A stretch of 64,000 nucleotides of DNA, from NCBI RefSeq assembly GCF_025353065.1, contig NZ_JANXRJ010000103.1:1-64000 (forward strand), read 5' to 3'. Every line of letters starts with the position of its first letter. The first letter of the stretch is position 1. The DNA is from Lapillicoccus sp. Lineage in GTDB: Bacteria > Actinomycetota > Actinomycetes > Actinomycetales > Dermatophilaceae. Position numbers and translations under genes: made by a program. Positions 1-7,446 of this stretch are shown piece after piece. The notes under the pieces are model-generated. The model made no database searches and had not been told where the DNA came from. It saw only the letters and a program-made list of their open reading frames with translations.

Positions 1-1
1 G

Positions 2-382
2 AAGGACATGAGCAACGGCGAGACCGCCGCCGGCGACGGGAAGCCGATCACGATCCGCGGCGCCGTCTTCGCCAAGGGCCTCGGCGTCAACGCCACCAGT
101 GACATCGTCTAGTACCTCGGCGGTGCCTGCTCGTCCCTCACCACCACGGTCGGGATCGACGACGAGGTGGCCGCCTCCGGTGGCAACGTGATCTTCCAGG
201 TCTTCGCCGGGGACACCACGGTGGCGGACAGCGGCGCGGTGACCAACACCTCGCCGACCATGACCCTGACGGCCGACCTCACCGGCGCCGCGTGGCTGCG
301 GCTGCACGTCGACCCCAACGGGCCCACGACCTTCGACCACGCCGACTGGGCGGGGCCGGTGCTGACCTCCGCGGCCCCCTGA
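2..382 (+). pseudogene. NPCBM carbohydrate-binding domain, 3' end, with in-frame stop
   Basis: The reading frame entering from the left edge translates as a nearly complete NPCBM domain (novel putative carbohydrate-binding module), seen in actinobacterial glycosidases and cell-surface proteins. Recognisable pieces are GKPITIRGAVFAKGLGVNA, then TTTVGIDDEVAASGGNVIFQV, and the family ending FDHADWAGPVL. The frame is broken by TAG at 110-112, exactly where the family has its conserved SEIV-Y-DLGG segment (here SDIV-stop-YLGG), so a tyrosine codon TAC probably became TAG. The ORF track reports only the part after the stop (167..382). The true stop is TGA at 380-382. The N-terminal catalytic part, if any, lies outside the window. 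A sequencing error at one base is the main alternative; the domain identity itself is clear. Confidence 0.75.
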
Positions 383-398
383 CGCTCCCGCGGTGACA

Positions 399-450
399 CC
401 GGATTGGCGTCCAGACGCGTCATTGAGAGCGCGGTTTCACCCCAATCCGG
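399..450. repeat. Palindromic repeat family A, copy 1 (52 bp)
   Basis: A 52-bp imperfect palindrome beginning CCGGATTGG and ending CAATCCGG, with central CGCGTCATTGA. Two further copies of exactly the same length lie at 60388-60439 and 61487-61538. This copy sits between the convergent ends of the NPCBM remnant and the PPOX gene, so it could act as a bidirectional terminator. Its inner arms are less well paired than in copy 2. Confidence 0.85.
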
Positions 451-495
451 GGGTCGGGGTCGGGGATCCAGGTCGGGGCGGCTGGTCAGCGCTGG

Positions 496-945
496 TCAGT
501 GCTGCTTCAGCCCGTAGGCCCGTTCCACCACGACGCTGAGCACGAGACGTCCGTCGCGGACCATCGCGCGACGGTAGTCGTCCCAGTCGGGGTGCTCCTT
601 GCCGGCGATCGCCCGGTAGAGCTCGACGAGCTGATCCACCGTGGGGTCGTCGGGGGCCTCGGCGACCGGTGAGATCTCGGCGTGACCCTCGAGCACGGCA
701 TACGACCAGCCGTCGGCGGAGGTGAGCATGAGCGAGACCCGGGGGTCGCGGCGGAGGTTGGCGATCTTGGCCAGGCTGGTGCGGGTCGAGGTGCGCGCGA
801 CGCACTGCTTCGCCGACCACGCGAAGTTGACGACGGACAGCTGCGGGCGGCCGTCCCGGCGGATCGTCGCCAGCGAGCCGATGGTGCGCGACTCGGCGAG
901 CTCGCGGACGTCCGCGGAGAGGTCGATGCGCGCGATGGTGGCCAT
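496..945 (-). CDS. PPOX-class F420-dependent/pyridoxamine-oxidase-like enzyme
   Basis: A 149-residue split-barrel flavin/deazaflavin protein of the pyridoxamine 5'-phosphate oxidase-like superfamily. The pattern is typical of the short F420-binding actinobacterial members: an N-terminal helix (ELAESRTIGSLATIRRDGRPQLSVVNFAW), a middle LRRDPRVSLMLTS strand pair, then GHAEISPV, and a C-terminal VVVERAYGLK. These enzymes reduce or oxidise small substrates with F420 or FMN; the substrate cannot be read from sequence. The ATG at 945 (MATIARIDL) is preferred over the track's 1017 start because the extra 24 residues are arginine-rich and non-conserved. It stands alone, divergent from mrx1 and convergent with the NPCBM remnant across repeat A1. 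Confidence 0.8.
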   Translation of the reverse strand: MATIARIDLSADVRELAESRTIGSLATIRRDGRPQLSVVNFAWSAKQCVARTSTRTSLAKIANLRRDPRVSLMLTSADGWSYAVLEGHAEISPVAEAPDDPTVDQLVELYRAIAGKEHPDWDDYRRAMVRDGRLVLSVVVERAYGLKQH

Positions 946-1040
946 GCGCCCATCCCACCGGGAAGGAATGGGCTGCGTCAACCGTTGACCAGCCCGGGTC
1001 CGATCGCCTCCGCCCACCCCAGCATCCCGAGGAGCAGCGC

Positions 1041-1301
1041 ATGTCCGTCCAGACGCCCGACGCCGGCACGGTGACGATGTACAGCACGAGCTGGTGCGGC
1101 TACTGCGCCCGGCTCAAGACCCAGCTCGACCGCGAAGGCATCCCCTTCACGGTCATCGACATCGAGCGGGACCCCTCGAGCGCCACCTTCGTCGAGGAGG
1201 TCAACCACGGCAACCAGACCGTGCCGACAATCCTCTTCCCAGACGGGTCCGCCGCGACCAACCCCAGCGTCATCGAGGTCAAGAAGCGCCTCGGGCTCTG
1301 A
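1041..1301 (+). CDS. mrx1: Mycoredoxin (glutaredoxin-like, CGYC active site)
   Basis: An 86-residue thioredoxin-fold protein with active site W18-C19-G-Y-C22 and a cis-proline region TVPTILFPDG. This is the mycoredoxin-1 signature; Mrx1 reduces mycothiol mixed disulfides in actinobacteria, using Cys19 as nucleophile. Length matches the family (80-90 residues). The ATG at 1041 follows a clear GAGGAG ribosome site. Its proximity to nudC and the adn genes echoes mycobacterial gene order (Mrx1, UvrD2, NudC, AdnB, AdnA), although no uvrD2 is present here. Cytosolic redox maintenance is the likely role. Confidence 0.92.
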   Translation: MSVQTPDAGTVTMYSTSWCGYCARLKTQLDREGIPFTVIDIERDPSSATFVEEVNHGNQTVPTILFPDGSAATNPSVIEVKKRLGL

Positions 1302-1340
1302 GCCCATTGGTCGTTGACCCGATAGCCGGTATGCCGCCCG

Positions 1341-2351
1341 TCACCAGTGGACCGCGGCCGCCGATCCCCCGCCCGACTCGATCGCCTCGGTGACCGTCTG
1401 CCCCAGCCAGTGCTCGATGATCCGCTGGGCGATGGAGATCCCGCTCGGGGTCTTGAGCTCGCCCGAACGCAGCTGCGCGACGTAGTCCTCGCGGCTCACC
1501 CACCGCGCCTCGGCGATCTCAACGGGATCGACGGTGATCTCGGTGCCGAGCGCCCGCGCGCGGAAGCCGATCATGCCCGAGGCGGGGAACGGCCACGGCT
1601 GGTTGCCGAGGTAGGTCACGTCGGTGACGGCGATGCCGACCTCCTCGCCGACCTCGCGGGTGACCGCCGCCTCGAACGACTCCCCCGGCTCGACGAAGCC
1701 CGCCAGCACCGAGAACCGGCCCTCCGGCCAGGCCGGCGACCGTCCGAGCAGGAGCCGGTCGTCGGCGTCGATGACCGCCATGATGACGGCCGGGTCGGTC
1801 CGCGGGTAGTGCTCGCTGCCGTCGCGCTCGCACCGGCGCGTCCACCCGGAGAGCGCCGGCGCCGTCGGAGACCCGCAGCGGGGACAGAACGGGTGGGCCG
1901 CGTGCCAGAACATCAGGGCCTGCGCCGTGGTGAAGATCCCGGCGTCGCGGGCGCCGAGGTCGAGACCGGCCGCCCGCAGGTTCTGCCAGCGCCCGGCCGC
2001 CGGGTCGTCGTCGTCAGGGGCGTCGCCGACCACCGCGACGTGTGCCGTGGGGTCGCCCCCCGCCGCGCCGTCCTCCGGTGTCTCCTCGCCGAGGAAGAAG
2101 GCCATGAGATCGCGGTCGGCCTCCGTCGGGGACCGTTGCACGAGAACGGTGCCCGTGGCCTCCGAGGCGGCGGCCGACTGCTCGCTCTCGTGGCTGAGGA
2201 CCTCCATCCGCGCGTCCCGCGTCACCGTCACGACGCGCGTCGCGGGATCGGCCAGCAACCGGCTGATCAGCTCGGGGTCCGCGCGGCGGTGAGCAGCGCG
2301 GTCGAGGGTCCCCCGGGAGAGGGCGAGGTGGGTTAGCGCGTCGTGGGCCAC
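1341..2351 (-). CDS. nudC: NAD(+) diphosphatase / decapping Nudix hydrolase NudC
   Basis: A 336-residue Nudix hydrolase that cleaves NAD(H) and can remove NAD caps from RNA. A zinc ribbon starts at Cys156-PRC-159 with Cys174; the fourth ligand is not an obvious Cys and may be His181. The Nudix box at about 218-240 matches Gx5Ex7REUxEExGU perfectly (GFVEPGESFEAAVTREVGEE). The NudC diagnostic motif SQPWPFPxS follows, here as NQPWPFPAS near residue 250. The GTG start at 2351 is preceded by TAGGCT and exactly six bases, so the transcript is probably leaderless. It is divergent from the kinase-like gene at 2446 with a 94-bp shared promoter region. Confidence 0.93.
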   Translation of the reverse strand: MAHDALTHLALSRGTLDRAAHRRADPELISRLLADPATRVVTVTRDARMEVLSHESEQSAAASEATGTVLVQRSPTEADRDLMAFFLGEETPEDGAAGGDPTAHVAVVGDAPDDDDPAAGRWQNLRAAGLDLGARDAGIFTTAQALMFWHAAHPFCPRCGSPTAPALSGWTRRCERDGSEHYPRTDPAVIMAVIDADDRLLLGRSPAWPEGRFSVLAGFVEPGESFEAAVTREVGEEVGIAVTDVTYLGNQPWPFPASGMIGFRARALGTEITVDPVEIAEARWVSREDYVAQLRSGELKTPSGISIAQRIIEHWLGQTVTEAIESGGGSAAAVHW

Positions 2352-2357
2352 GTCGTC

Positions 2358-2363
2358 AGCCTA
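2358..2363 (-). promoter_or_regulatory. -10 box of leaderless nudC promoter
   Basis: On the minus strand TAGGCT is followed by six bases (GACGAC) and the GTG start codon of nudC, placing the transcription start on the start codon itself. Confidence 0.7.
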
Positions 2364-2433
2364 GGCGCATCCCCGGACTCGCCGAGGTCGCGCATCCCCG
2401 GCGAGGTTGCGGGGCCCGCGCGGGCCCACGGCA

Positions 2434-2439
2434 TACCGT
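2434..2439 (+). promoter_or_regulatory. -10 box of leaderless kinase-like gene promoter
   Basis: TACCGT is followed by six bases (GGGGGA) and GTG at 2446. It overlaps one copy of the over-represented GGCATAC heptamer. Confidence 0.65.
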
Positions 2440-2445
2440 GGGGGA

Positions 2446-3864
2446 GTGACTCGCACGCCCCTGCAGCTCGCCGCCCTCGCCAGCTCGGCGGTGCCCGGTC
2501 TGGATCCGGCGGCGGTGCAGGCGGCGACGGCTGCGGCCGACCACTACTACGAGGTCGCGTTCGTGACCGACTCGCAGCAGCGGATGTGGGTCGTCCGCGC
2601 ACCGGTGACCGCGGCGGCCGGGGCCCAGATGGACACGACGGTGGTGCTGCTCGGCCTCATCGCCCGACGGCTGCCGTTCGCGGTGCCGGCGCCCCGGGGC
2701 TTCGTCGGCGTCCCCGAGGGGCGGGTCGTCGTCTATCCCCACATCTCGGGCCGACCGATCAACTTCGCCGCCCTCCCGCCCGGTCCAGGCCTCGCGGCCG
2801 AGCTCGGCCGCACCCTCGCCGCGATCCACAACCTCGACCGCGCGCTCTTCGACGAGGCGTCGCTGCCGGTCTACGACTCCGAGACCTACCGCACCCGCCG
2901 GCTCGCCGACCTCGACCGGGCCGCGGCGACGGGTCACGTGCCGACGGCCCTGCTGTCGCGGTGGGAGCGGGCGCTCGAGGACGTCTCGATGTGGCGCTTC
3001 GCCCCGACGCCCGTCCACGGAGACATCAACGGCGACCAGGTCCTCGTGGGGTTCGAGGACCCGGACGACGTCATGACCGGCCGGGTGCGCGGCATCACCG
3101 GATGGGACGACGCGCAGGTGGCCGACCCCGCCGAGGACTTCGCGGCGATCGTCACCCAGTGTGAGGAGGAGACCATCGAGACGGTGCTCGAGGCCTACGC
3201 CAACTCGCGCGTCGAGCGCCCCGACGCGCACCTGCGGCGACGCGCCCGGCTCGCCGCCGAGCTGCGGCTGCTGACCTCGCTCCTCACCGCCGTGAGCGCC
3301 GGGCGTCGCGACCTCATCCGCGCGTATGCCGTGGACCTGCGCGACCTCGACGAGCGCACCATCGACGAGCCCGACGAGCCCGAACAGCCGGCCGGGCTCG
3401 GTCGCCACGGTGCCGGCGTCCTGCCGTTGCGGGAGTCGGCCTTCGACCGGGAGCAGCTCGACGACGAGGGGTTCGACGAGGAGCATCTCGACGAGGAGGG
3501 GTTCGACGAGGAGGGTTTCGACGAGGACGAGGAGCAGCTCGACGATCTCGATGTCGGCGAGGACACCCAACCGATCTCCGCCGAGCACCTGGGCGAGCTG
3601 ACCGCCGTCATCCCCCAGGACGAGCTCGACCGGATCCGCCGGGATACGGCCTCCGACGACGCGTACTCCGACGACGGCCCGGCCGCGCCCACCGAAACCG
3701 AGCCCCCCGAAACCGAGCCCCCCGAAACCGAGCCCACCGGGTCCGAGCCCACCGGGCCCGAGCCCACCGGGCCCGAGCCCACCGAGCCCAGTGGCACCAC
3801 TACCGGACCGGTGACGAAGAAACCGCCATCCGACTCCGGGATCGACTCCGACACCTGGCGCTGA
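2446..3864 (+). CDS. APH-like phosphotransferase-fold protein with repetitive acidic C-terminus
   Basis: A 472-residue protein. Residues 1 to about 300 have the aminoglycoside/macrolide phosphotransferase fold: YPHISGRPI hinge region, a VHGDINGDQVLV catalytic loop and GWDDAQVADPAEDFA in place of the metal-binding IDWxxxxxGDP. The HGDxxxxN motif is changed at its last position (N to Q), so activity is uncertain. From about 325 the tail is low-complexity: an acidic block of GFDEE/LDEE units and then 15-bp-unit repeats giving TEPPETEPP and TGPEPTGPEP. The GTG start is supported by the six-base-spaced -10 box; the track's 2407 start adds 13 residues upstream of it. Homologous proteins recur beside adnAB in related actinobacteria (my recollection), but the role is unknown. 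Confidence 0.75.
   Translation: MTRTPLQLAALASSAVPGLDPAAVQAATAAADHYYEVAFVTDSQQRMWVVRAPVTAAAGAQMDTTVVLLGLIARRLPFAVPAPRGFVGVPEGRVVVYPHISGRPINFAALPPGPGLAAELGRTLAAIHNLDRALFDEASLPVYDSETYRTRRLADLDRAAATGHVPTALLSRWERALEDVSMWRFAPTPVHGDINGDQVLVGFEDPDDVMTGRVRGITGWDDAQVADPAEDFAAIVTQCEEETIETVLEAYANSRVERPDAHLRRRARLAAELRLLTSLLTAVSAGRRDLIRAYAVDLRDLDERTIDEPDEPEQPAGLGRHGAGVLPLRESAFDREQLDDEGFDEEHLDEEGFDEEGFDEDEEQLDDLDVGEDTQPISAEHLGELTAVIPQDELDRIRRDTASDDAYSDDGPAAPTETEPPETEPPETEPTGSEPTGPEPTGPEPTEPSGTTTGPVTKKPPSDSGIDSDTWR
3697..3790 (+). repeat. 15-bp tandem repeats in the kinase-like gene
   Basis: Three units of CCGAAACCGAGCCCC type are followed by three to four units of GAGCCCACCGGGCCC type. They keep the frame and encode the T/E/P-rich C-terminal tail. 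Such repeats can expand or contract without breaking the gene. Confidence 0.75.
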
Positions 3865-3879
3865 GGGTTCGCGGCGACG

Positions 3880-6800
3880 TCAGGACTCGGGATCGGCTGC
3901 AGGTTCGTCGGCGATCGACCCGAGCAGGGCGAGCAGCTCCTTCTCGCGCGGGAGCCTCGGCCGGACGGTCGTGCCGGTGGCGGCGTAGTAGAAGGCGCCG
4001 TCCACGCGGGAGGTCGGCAGTCCGCGCAGCCGGGCGTAGGCGAGCGCGTAGGTCGCGAGCTGCAGGGCCCGCGGGCGGGCGTCCCGGCCCTGCGGCTCGG
4101 CGCCGGTCTTCCAGTCGACGATCGTGCAGCCCCCGTCGTCGCGGGGGAACACCGCGTCGATCCGGCCGCGCAGGGCGAAGCCGTCGAGCATCGTCTCGAC
4201 CGAGATCTCGATCTCCTCCGGCACCCGCTGCGACCACTCGCTGGCGAGGAACAGCTCCTTCATCCGCGGCAGGTCGGCGTCGTCGCCGGCGTTGTCGTCG
4301 GCGCTACCCGGCAGGTCGAGGAGGTCGACCATCGCGGCGCGGGCGAAGTGCTCCTCCACCCAGGCGTGGAACGCGGTGCCGCGACGGGCTGCGATCGCTG
4401 GCTCGCTGGGCATCGGTCGCCGCAGCTGCAGGGCATAGCGGTCGCGATCAGTGGCCAGCTGGACGACGGCCGAGGCCGACAGATGGCGGGGGACCTCGAC
4501 GACGACGCCGGCGCGGTGGCGGGAGGCCTCACGCTCGCGCAGCAACAGCTCGAGATCCCGTTCGAGCTCGGGGTCCGACGGCACCTCGAGCGGGTCGAGG
4601 CCGGCGGACGACCCGTCGACGTCCGCGTCCTGGACCGCTGACCCGCGGACCCCAGCGGCACCGCCACCCTCCCGAAGCCGCCGCATGGCCACGGTCACGC
4701 GGTCGACCGCCTCGGCGAGCTCGGCCCGTCGGAGCGCCAGGGGGTCGGAGGGCCAGGCCGCCCGGGTCGGCTCCACGAGCCGGGGGTTGGGCGGCTTCGG
4801 CGGGTCGACGGGCGGCATCGGGGCCCAGTGCGACACCGAGACACCGAGACCCGCGGCCGGGTCAAGGGCCTCGGTGAGGAAGGTCGAGGTGACCCGCGGG
4901 GTGGACGCGTCCGACCAGACCGGTGCGGTGAGCAGCAGCGCGGACCGGGCCCGCGTGAAAGCGACGTAGGCCAGCCGACGCTCCTCGGCGAGGGCGTGCC
5001 GGCCGCCCTCGAGGACGAACTGCTCGAACGCCCCCTTGATGTCGTCCCAGTCCGTGGTGGTGCGCCACCCGAAGACCGGCAGACCGTCACGGTCGCCGCG
5101 CAGGTCGTAGGGGACGCCATCCGCCCCCACGCACCAGCCTTTGTCGTGGTCCACACCGACGCTCCACTCGTCGTCGGCGACCGAGCTGCTGACCCCGTTT
5201 GACCGGGCCGGGAAGGACCCCTCGACGAGGCCGGGGATCGCGACACAGTCCCACTCCAGACCCTTGGCCGCGTGCACGGTGAGCACCTGGACGGCGTCCG
5301 TCGACGACTCGATGGTCGGGGTGTCGAGACCGCGCTCCTGCTCGATGGCGGCGTCGATCCAGGCGAGGAAGCCGCTGAGCGTCGGGCGGTCGGCGGAGAC
5401 GGAGAACCCGGCGGCCACGTCGGCGAACGCGTCGAGGTGGGCCCGTGCGGTCGTCGGGGTGTGCTCCGGTCGGGCGAGCACCTCGATGTCGAGACCGAGA
5501 GCGCGCTCGGCCTCGCCGACGAGGTCGGCGAGAGGCAGCCCGGTGAGCTTGCGCAGCCCGCGGACGACGGCACTGAGGCCGGCCAGCCGCTCGAGACCCG
5601 CGGCCGAGACGTACTGCCCCTCGGGTCCCCGCCAGCCCTCCCGGGGCAGGTCGTCGATCGCCTCGACGATGCTCGCCCGCTCCGAGCTCTCCGGTGCTTG
5701 GTCGCGGGCCGTCTCGGGCGGCGGCAGGACGGCCATGCCGGACTCGTCGGAGTCGCGGCCGTCGGTGGACGCGTCGGCGAAGTCGTCGAACTCCGGGGGC
5801 CGGTCGTCCTCGAGCCCGGGCAACGTCACGACCGCGGCACCCTTCGGGCGGGCCTGCTGGCTGCGGGCCCACGTCGCGAGACCGTCGAGGTCGGCCGCGC
5901 CCAGTCGGCAGAGCGGCCCGGTGAGCAGCCGCATCAGCCGGTCGCCCCGCGAGGGGTCCTGGACGACCCAGAGCAGGCTCACGAGGTCACCGACCTCCGG
6001 GGTCTGAAGGAGGCCTCCCAGCCCGACGACCTCGACCGGGAGCTCCTGTGCCCTCAGCGCCTCCACGATCATCGGGAACTGGGCGCGCTTGCGACACAAC
6101 ACCGCTGCCGACAGCCCGGTGCGTCGTCCGCTCGCACGACGCCACCGCTGGGCGATCCAGTGCGCGACGTGTGCGGCCTCCTCCTCGGTGGTCTCGAAAC
6201 GTCCGGCGTGGACCTCGCCGGGCCCCGCGCCCGGACGGGTCGTGAGCGGCACGACGTGCTCGGTGCGCAACGGCGCCGAGGTGCGGTTGGCGACGTCGAG
6301 GATCAGGTCGTCGTTCCGCCAGCTGGTGCTGAGCTGGAGCACCCGCGCCGGACCCCGCACGTCCGCGAACTCCGCCGGAAAGCGCCGCAGCGTCGTGGCG
6401 CTCGCGCCCCGCCAGCCGTAGATCGACTGGTTCGGGTCGCCGACCGCGGTCACCGCGGACGGCCTGTCCGTCCCGGCGAACAGCGCCCGCAGCAGCACGA
6501 GCTGGGCCTCCGAGGTGTCCTGGAACTCGTCGAGCAGCACCGCCCGGAACCGCTGGCGCTCGATGCCGCCGATGGCCGGGAAGCGGGTGGCGAGCTGGGC
6601 GGCCAGCGCCATCTGGTCGGAGAAGTCCATGGCGTCGCGGCTGCGCTTGAGCTCGAGGTAGGACCGCACCATGGGCAGCAGGGCGCGGCGGTTGCGCAGG
6701 GCCTCCAGCACGTCACGCACCGGGAACTTCTGGGCGCGGGACCCTCCCTTGGGCAGCACCTCGAGGTAGGCCTCCATGTCGTCGATGTAGTCGACGACCT

Positions 6801-7446
6801 GCTCGGGCGTGCGCAGGTGCTCGGCGAGCTCGCCGGCGAGCGAGACGACGGCCCCGATGATCGACGACTCCACCGAGGTCACGTCGTCCATCGGCCCGTC
6901 GTAGCACGCCACCGCCTCGGCGGCATACTGCCAGGCGGCCGCCTCGGAGAGCAGTCGCGACTCGGGCTCGTAGCCCAGCCGGAGGGCGTGCTCGCGCACC
7001 AGCCGCCCGGCATACGAGTGATAGGTCGAGACGACGGGTATGCCGCCGAGCGCCTCGGCGCCGTCGTCGTCGAGCGCGCGCGGGGTCCACAGCTGCGTCT
7101 CGGCGAGCCGGTGCAGCCGCCGCCCGATGCGCTCGGCGAGCTCGGTCGCCGCCTTGCGGGTGAAGGTCAGGCCGAGGACCTGGTCGGGCTCGACGTGGCC
7201 GTTGGCGACGAGCCAGACGACCCGCGAGGCCATCGTCTCGGTCTTGCCGGACCCGGCGCCGGCGACCACCAGCAGCGGGTGGTCGGGGGCGGACTCGATG
7301 ATGACCCGCTGCTCGTCGGTCGGCGGGGGGTTGCCGAGGGCCTCGGCGATGTGGCCCGCGGAGAGGGTCGCCCGGGTGGCCGAGCCCGCCGAGCCCGCCG
7401 AGCCCGCCATGGCGACAGGGGTGCTCGTGTCATTGATGGTCGTCAC
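3880..7446 (-). CDS. adnB: AdnB-like UvrD-family helicase with RecB-type nuclease domain
   Basis: A 1188-residue superfamily-1 helicase-nuclease. The motor has Walker A GAGSGKT at 63-69, an LTFTRKAA motif Ia and LLDEFQDT as motif II. The C-terminus has the RecB-family PD-(D/E)XK nuclease: GRIDAVF, then IVDWKTGAE, then LQLATYALAYA. Together with AdnA it should form the actinobacterial end-resection complex that processes double-strand breaks. The track's 1376-residue frame includes an antisense-like N-terminal extension; the GTG at 7446 is preferred because it overlaps the adnA stop as GTGA, which indicates translational coupling. Near the start a 9-bp unit repeats three times and encodes GSAGSAGSA. 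Alternative name: ATP-dependent DNA helicase, Rv3201c-like. Confidence 0.9.
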   Translation of the reverse strand: MTTINDTSTPVAMAGSAGSAGSATRATLSAGHIAEALGNPPPTDEQRVIIESAPDHPLLVVAGAGSGKTETMASRVVWLVANGHVEPDQVLGLTFTRKAATELAERIGRRLHRLAETQLWTPRALDDDGAEALGGIPVVSTYHSYAGRLVREHALRLGYEPESRLLSEAAAWQYAAEAVACYDGPMDDVTSVESSIIGAVVSLAGELAEHLRTPEQVVDYIDDMEAYLEVLPKGGSRAQKFPVRDVLEALRNRRALLPMVRSYLELKRSRDAMDFSDQMALAAQLATRFPAIGGIERQRFRAVLLDEFQDTSEAQLVLLRALFAGTDRPSAVTAVGDPNQSIYGWRGASATTLRRFPAEFADVRGPARVLQLSTSWRNDDLILDVANRTSAPLRTEHVVPLTTRPGAGPGEVHAGRFETTEEEAAHVAHWIAQRWRRASGRRTGLSAAVLCRKRAQFPMIVEALRAQELPVEVVGLGGLLQTPEVGDLVSLLWVVQDPSRGDRLMRLLTGPLCRLGAADLDGLATWARSQQARPKGAAVVTLPGLEDDRPPEFDDFADASTDGRDSDESGMAVLPPPETARDQAPESSERASIVEAIDDLPREGWRGPEGQYVSAAGLERLAGLSAVVRGLRKLTGLPLADLVGEAERALGLDIEVLARPEHTPTTARAHLDAFADVAAGFSVSADRPTLSGFLAWIDAAIEQERGLDTPTIESSTDAVQVLTVHAAKGLEWDCVAIPGLVEGSFPARSNGVSSSVADDEWSVGVDHDKGWCVGADGVPYDLRGDRDGLPVFGWRTTTDWDDIKGAFEQFVLEGGRHALAEERRLAYVAFTRARSALLLTAPVWSDASTPRVTSTFLTEALDPAAGLGVSVSHWAPMPPVDPPKPPNPRLVEPTRAAWPSDPLALRRAELAEAVDRVTVAMRRLREGGGAAGVRGSAVQDADVDGSSAGLDPLEVPSDPELERDLELLLREREASRHRAGVVVEVPRHLSASAVVQLATDRDRYALQLRRPMPSEPAIAARRGTAFHAWVEEHFARAAMVDLLDLPGSADDNAGDDADLPRMKELFLASEWSQRVPEEIEISVETMLDGFALRGRIDAVFPRDDGGCTIVDWKTGAEPQGRDARPRALQLATYALAYARLRGLPTSRVDGAFYYAATGTTVRPRLPREKELLALLGSIADEPAADPES

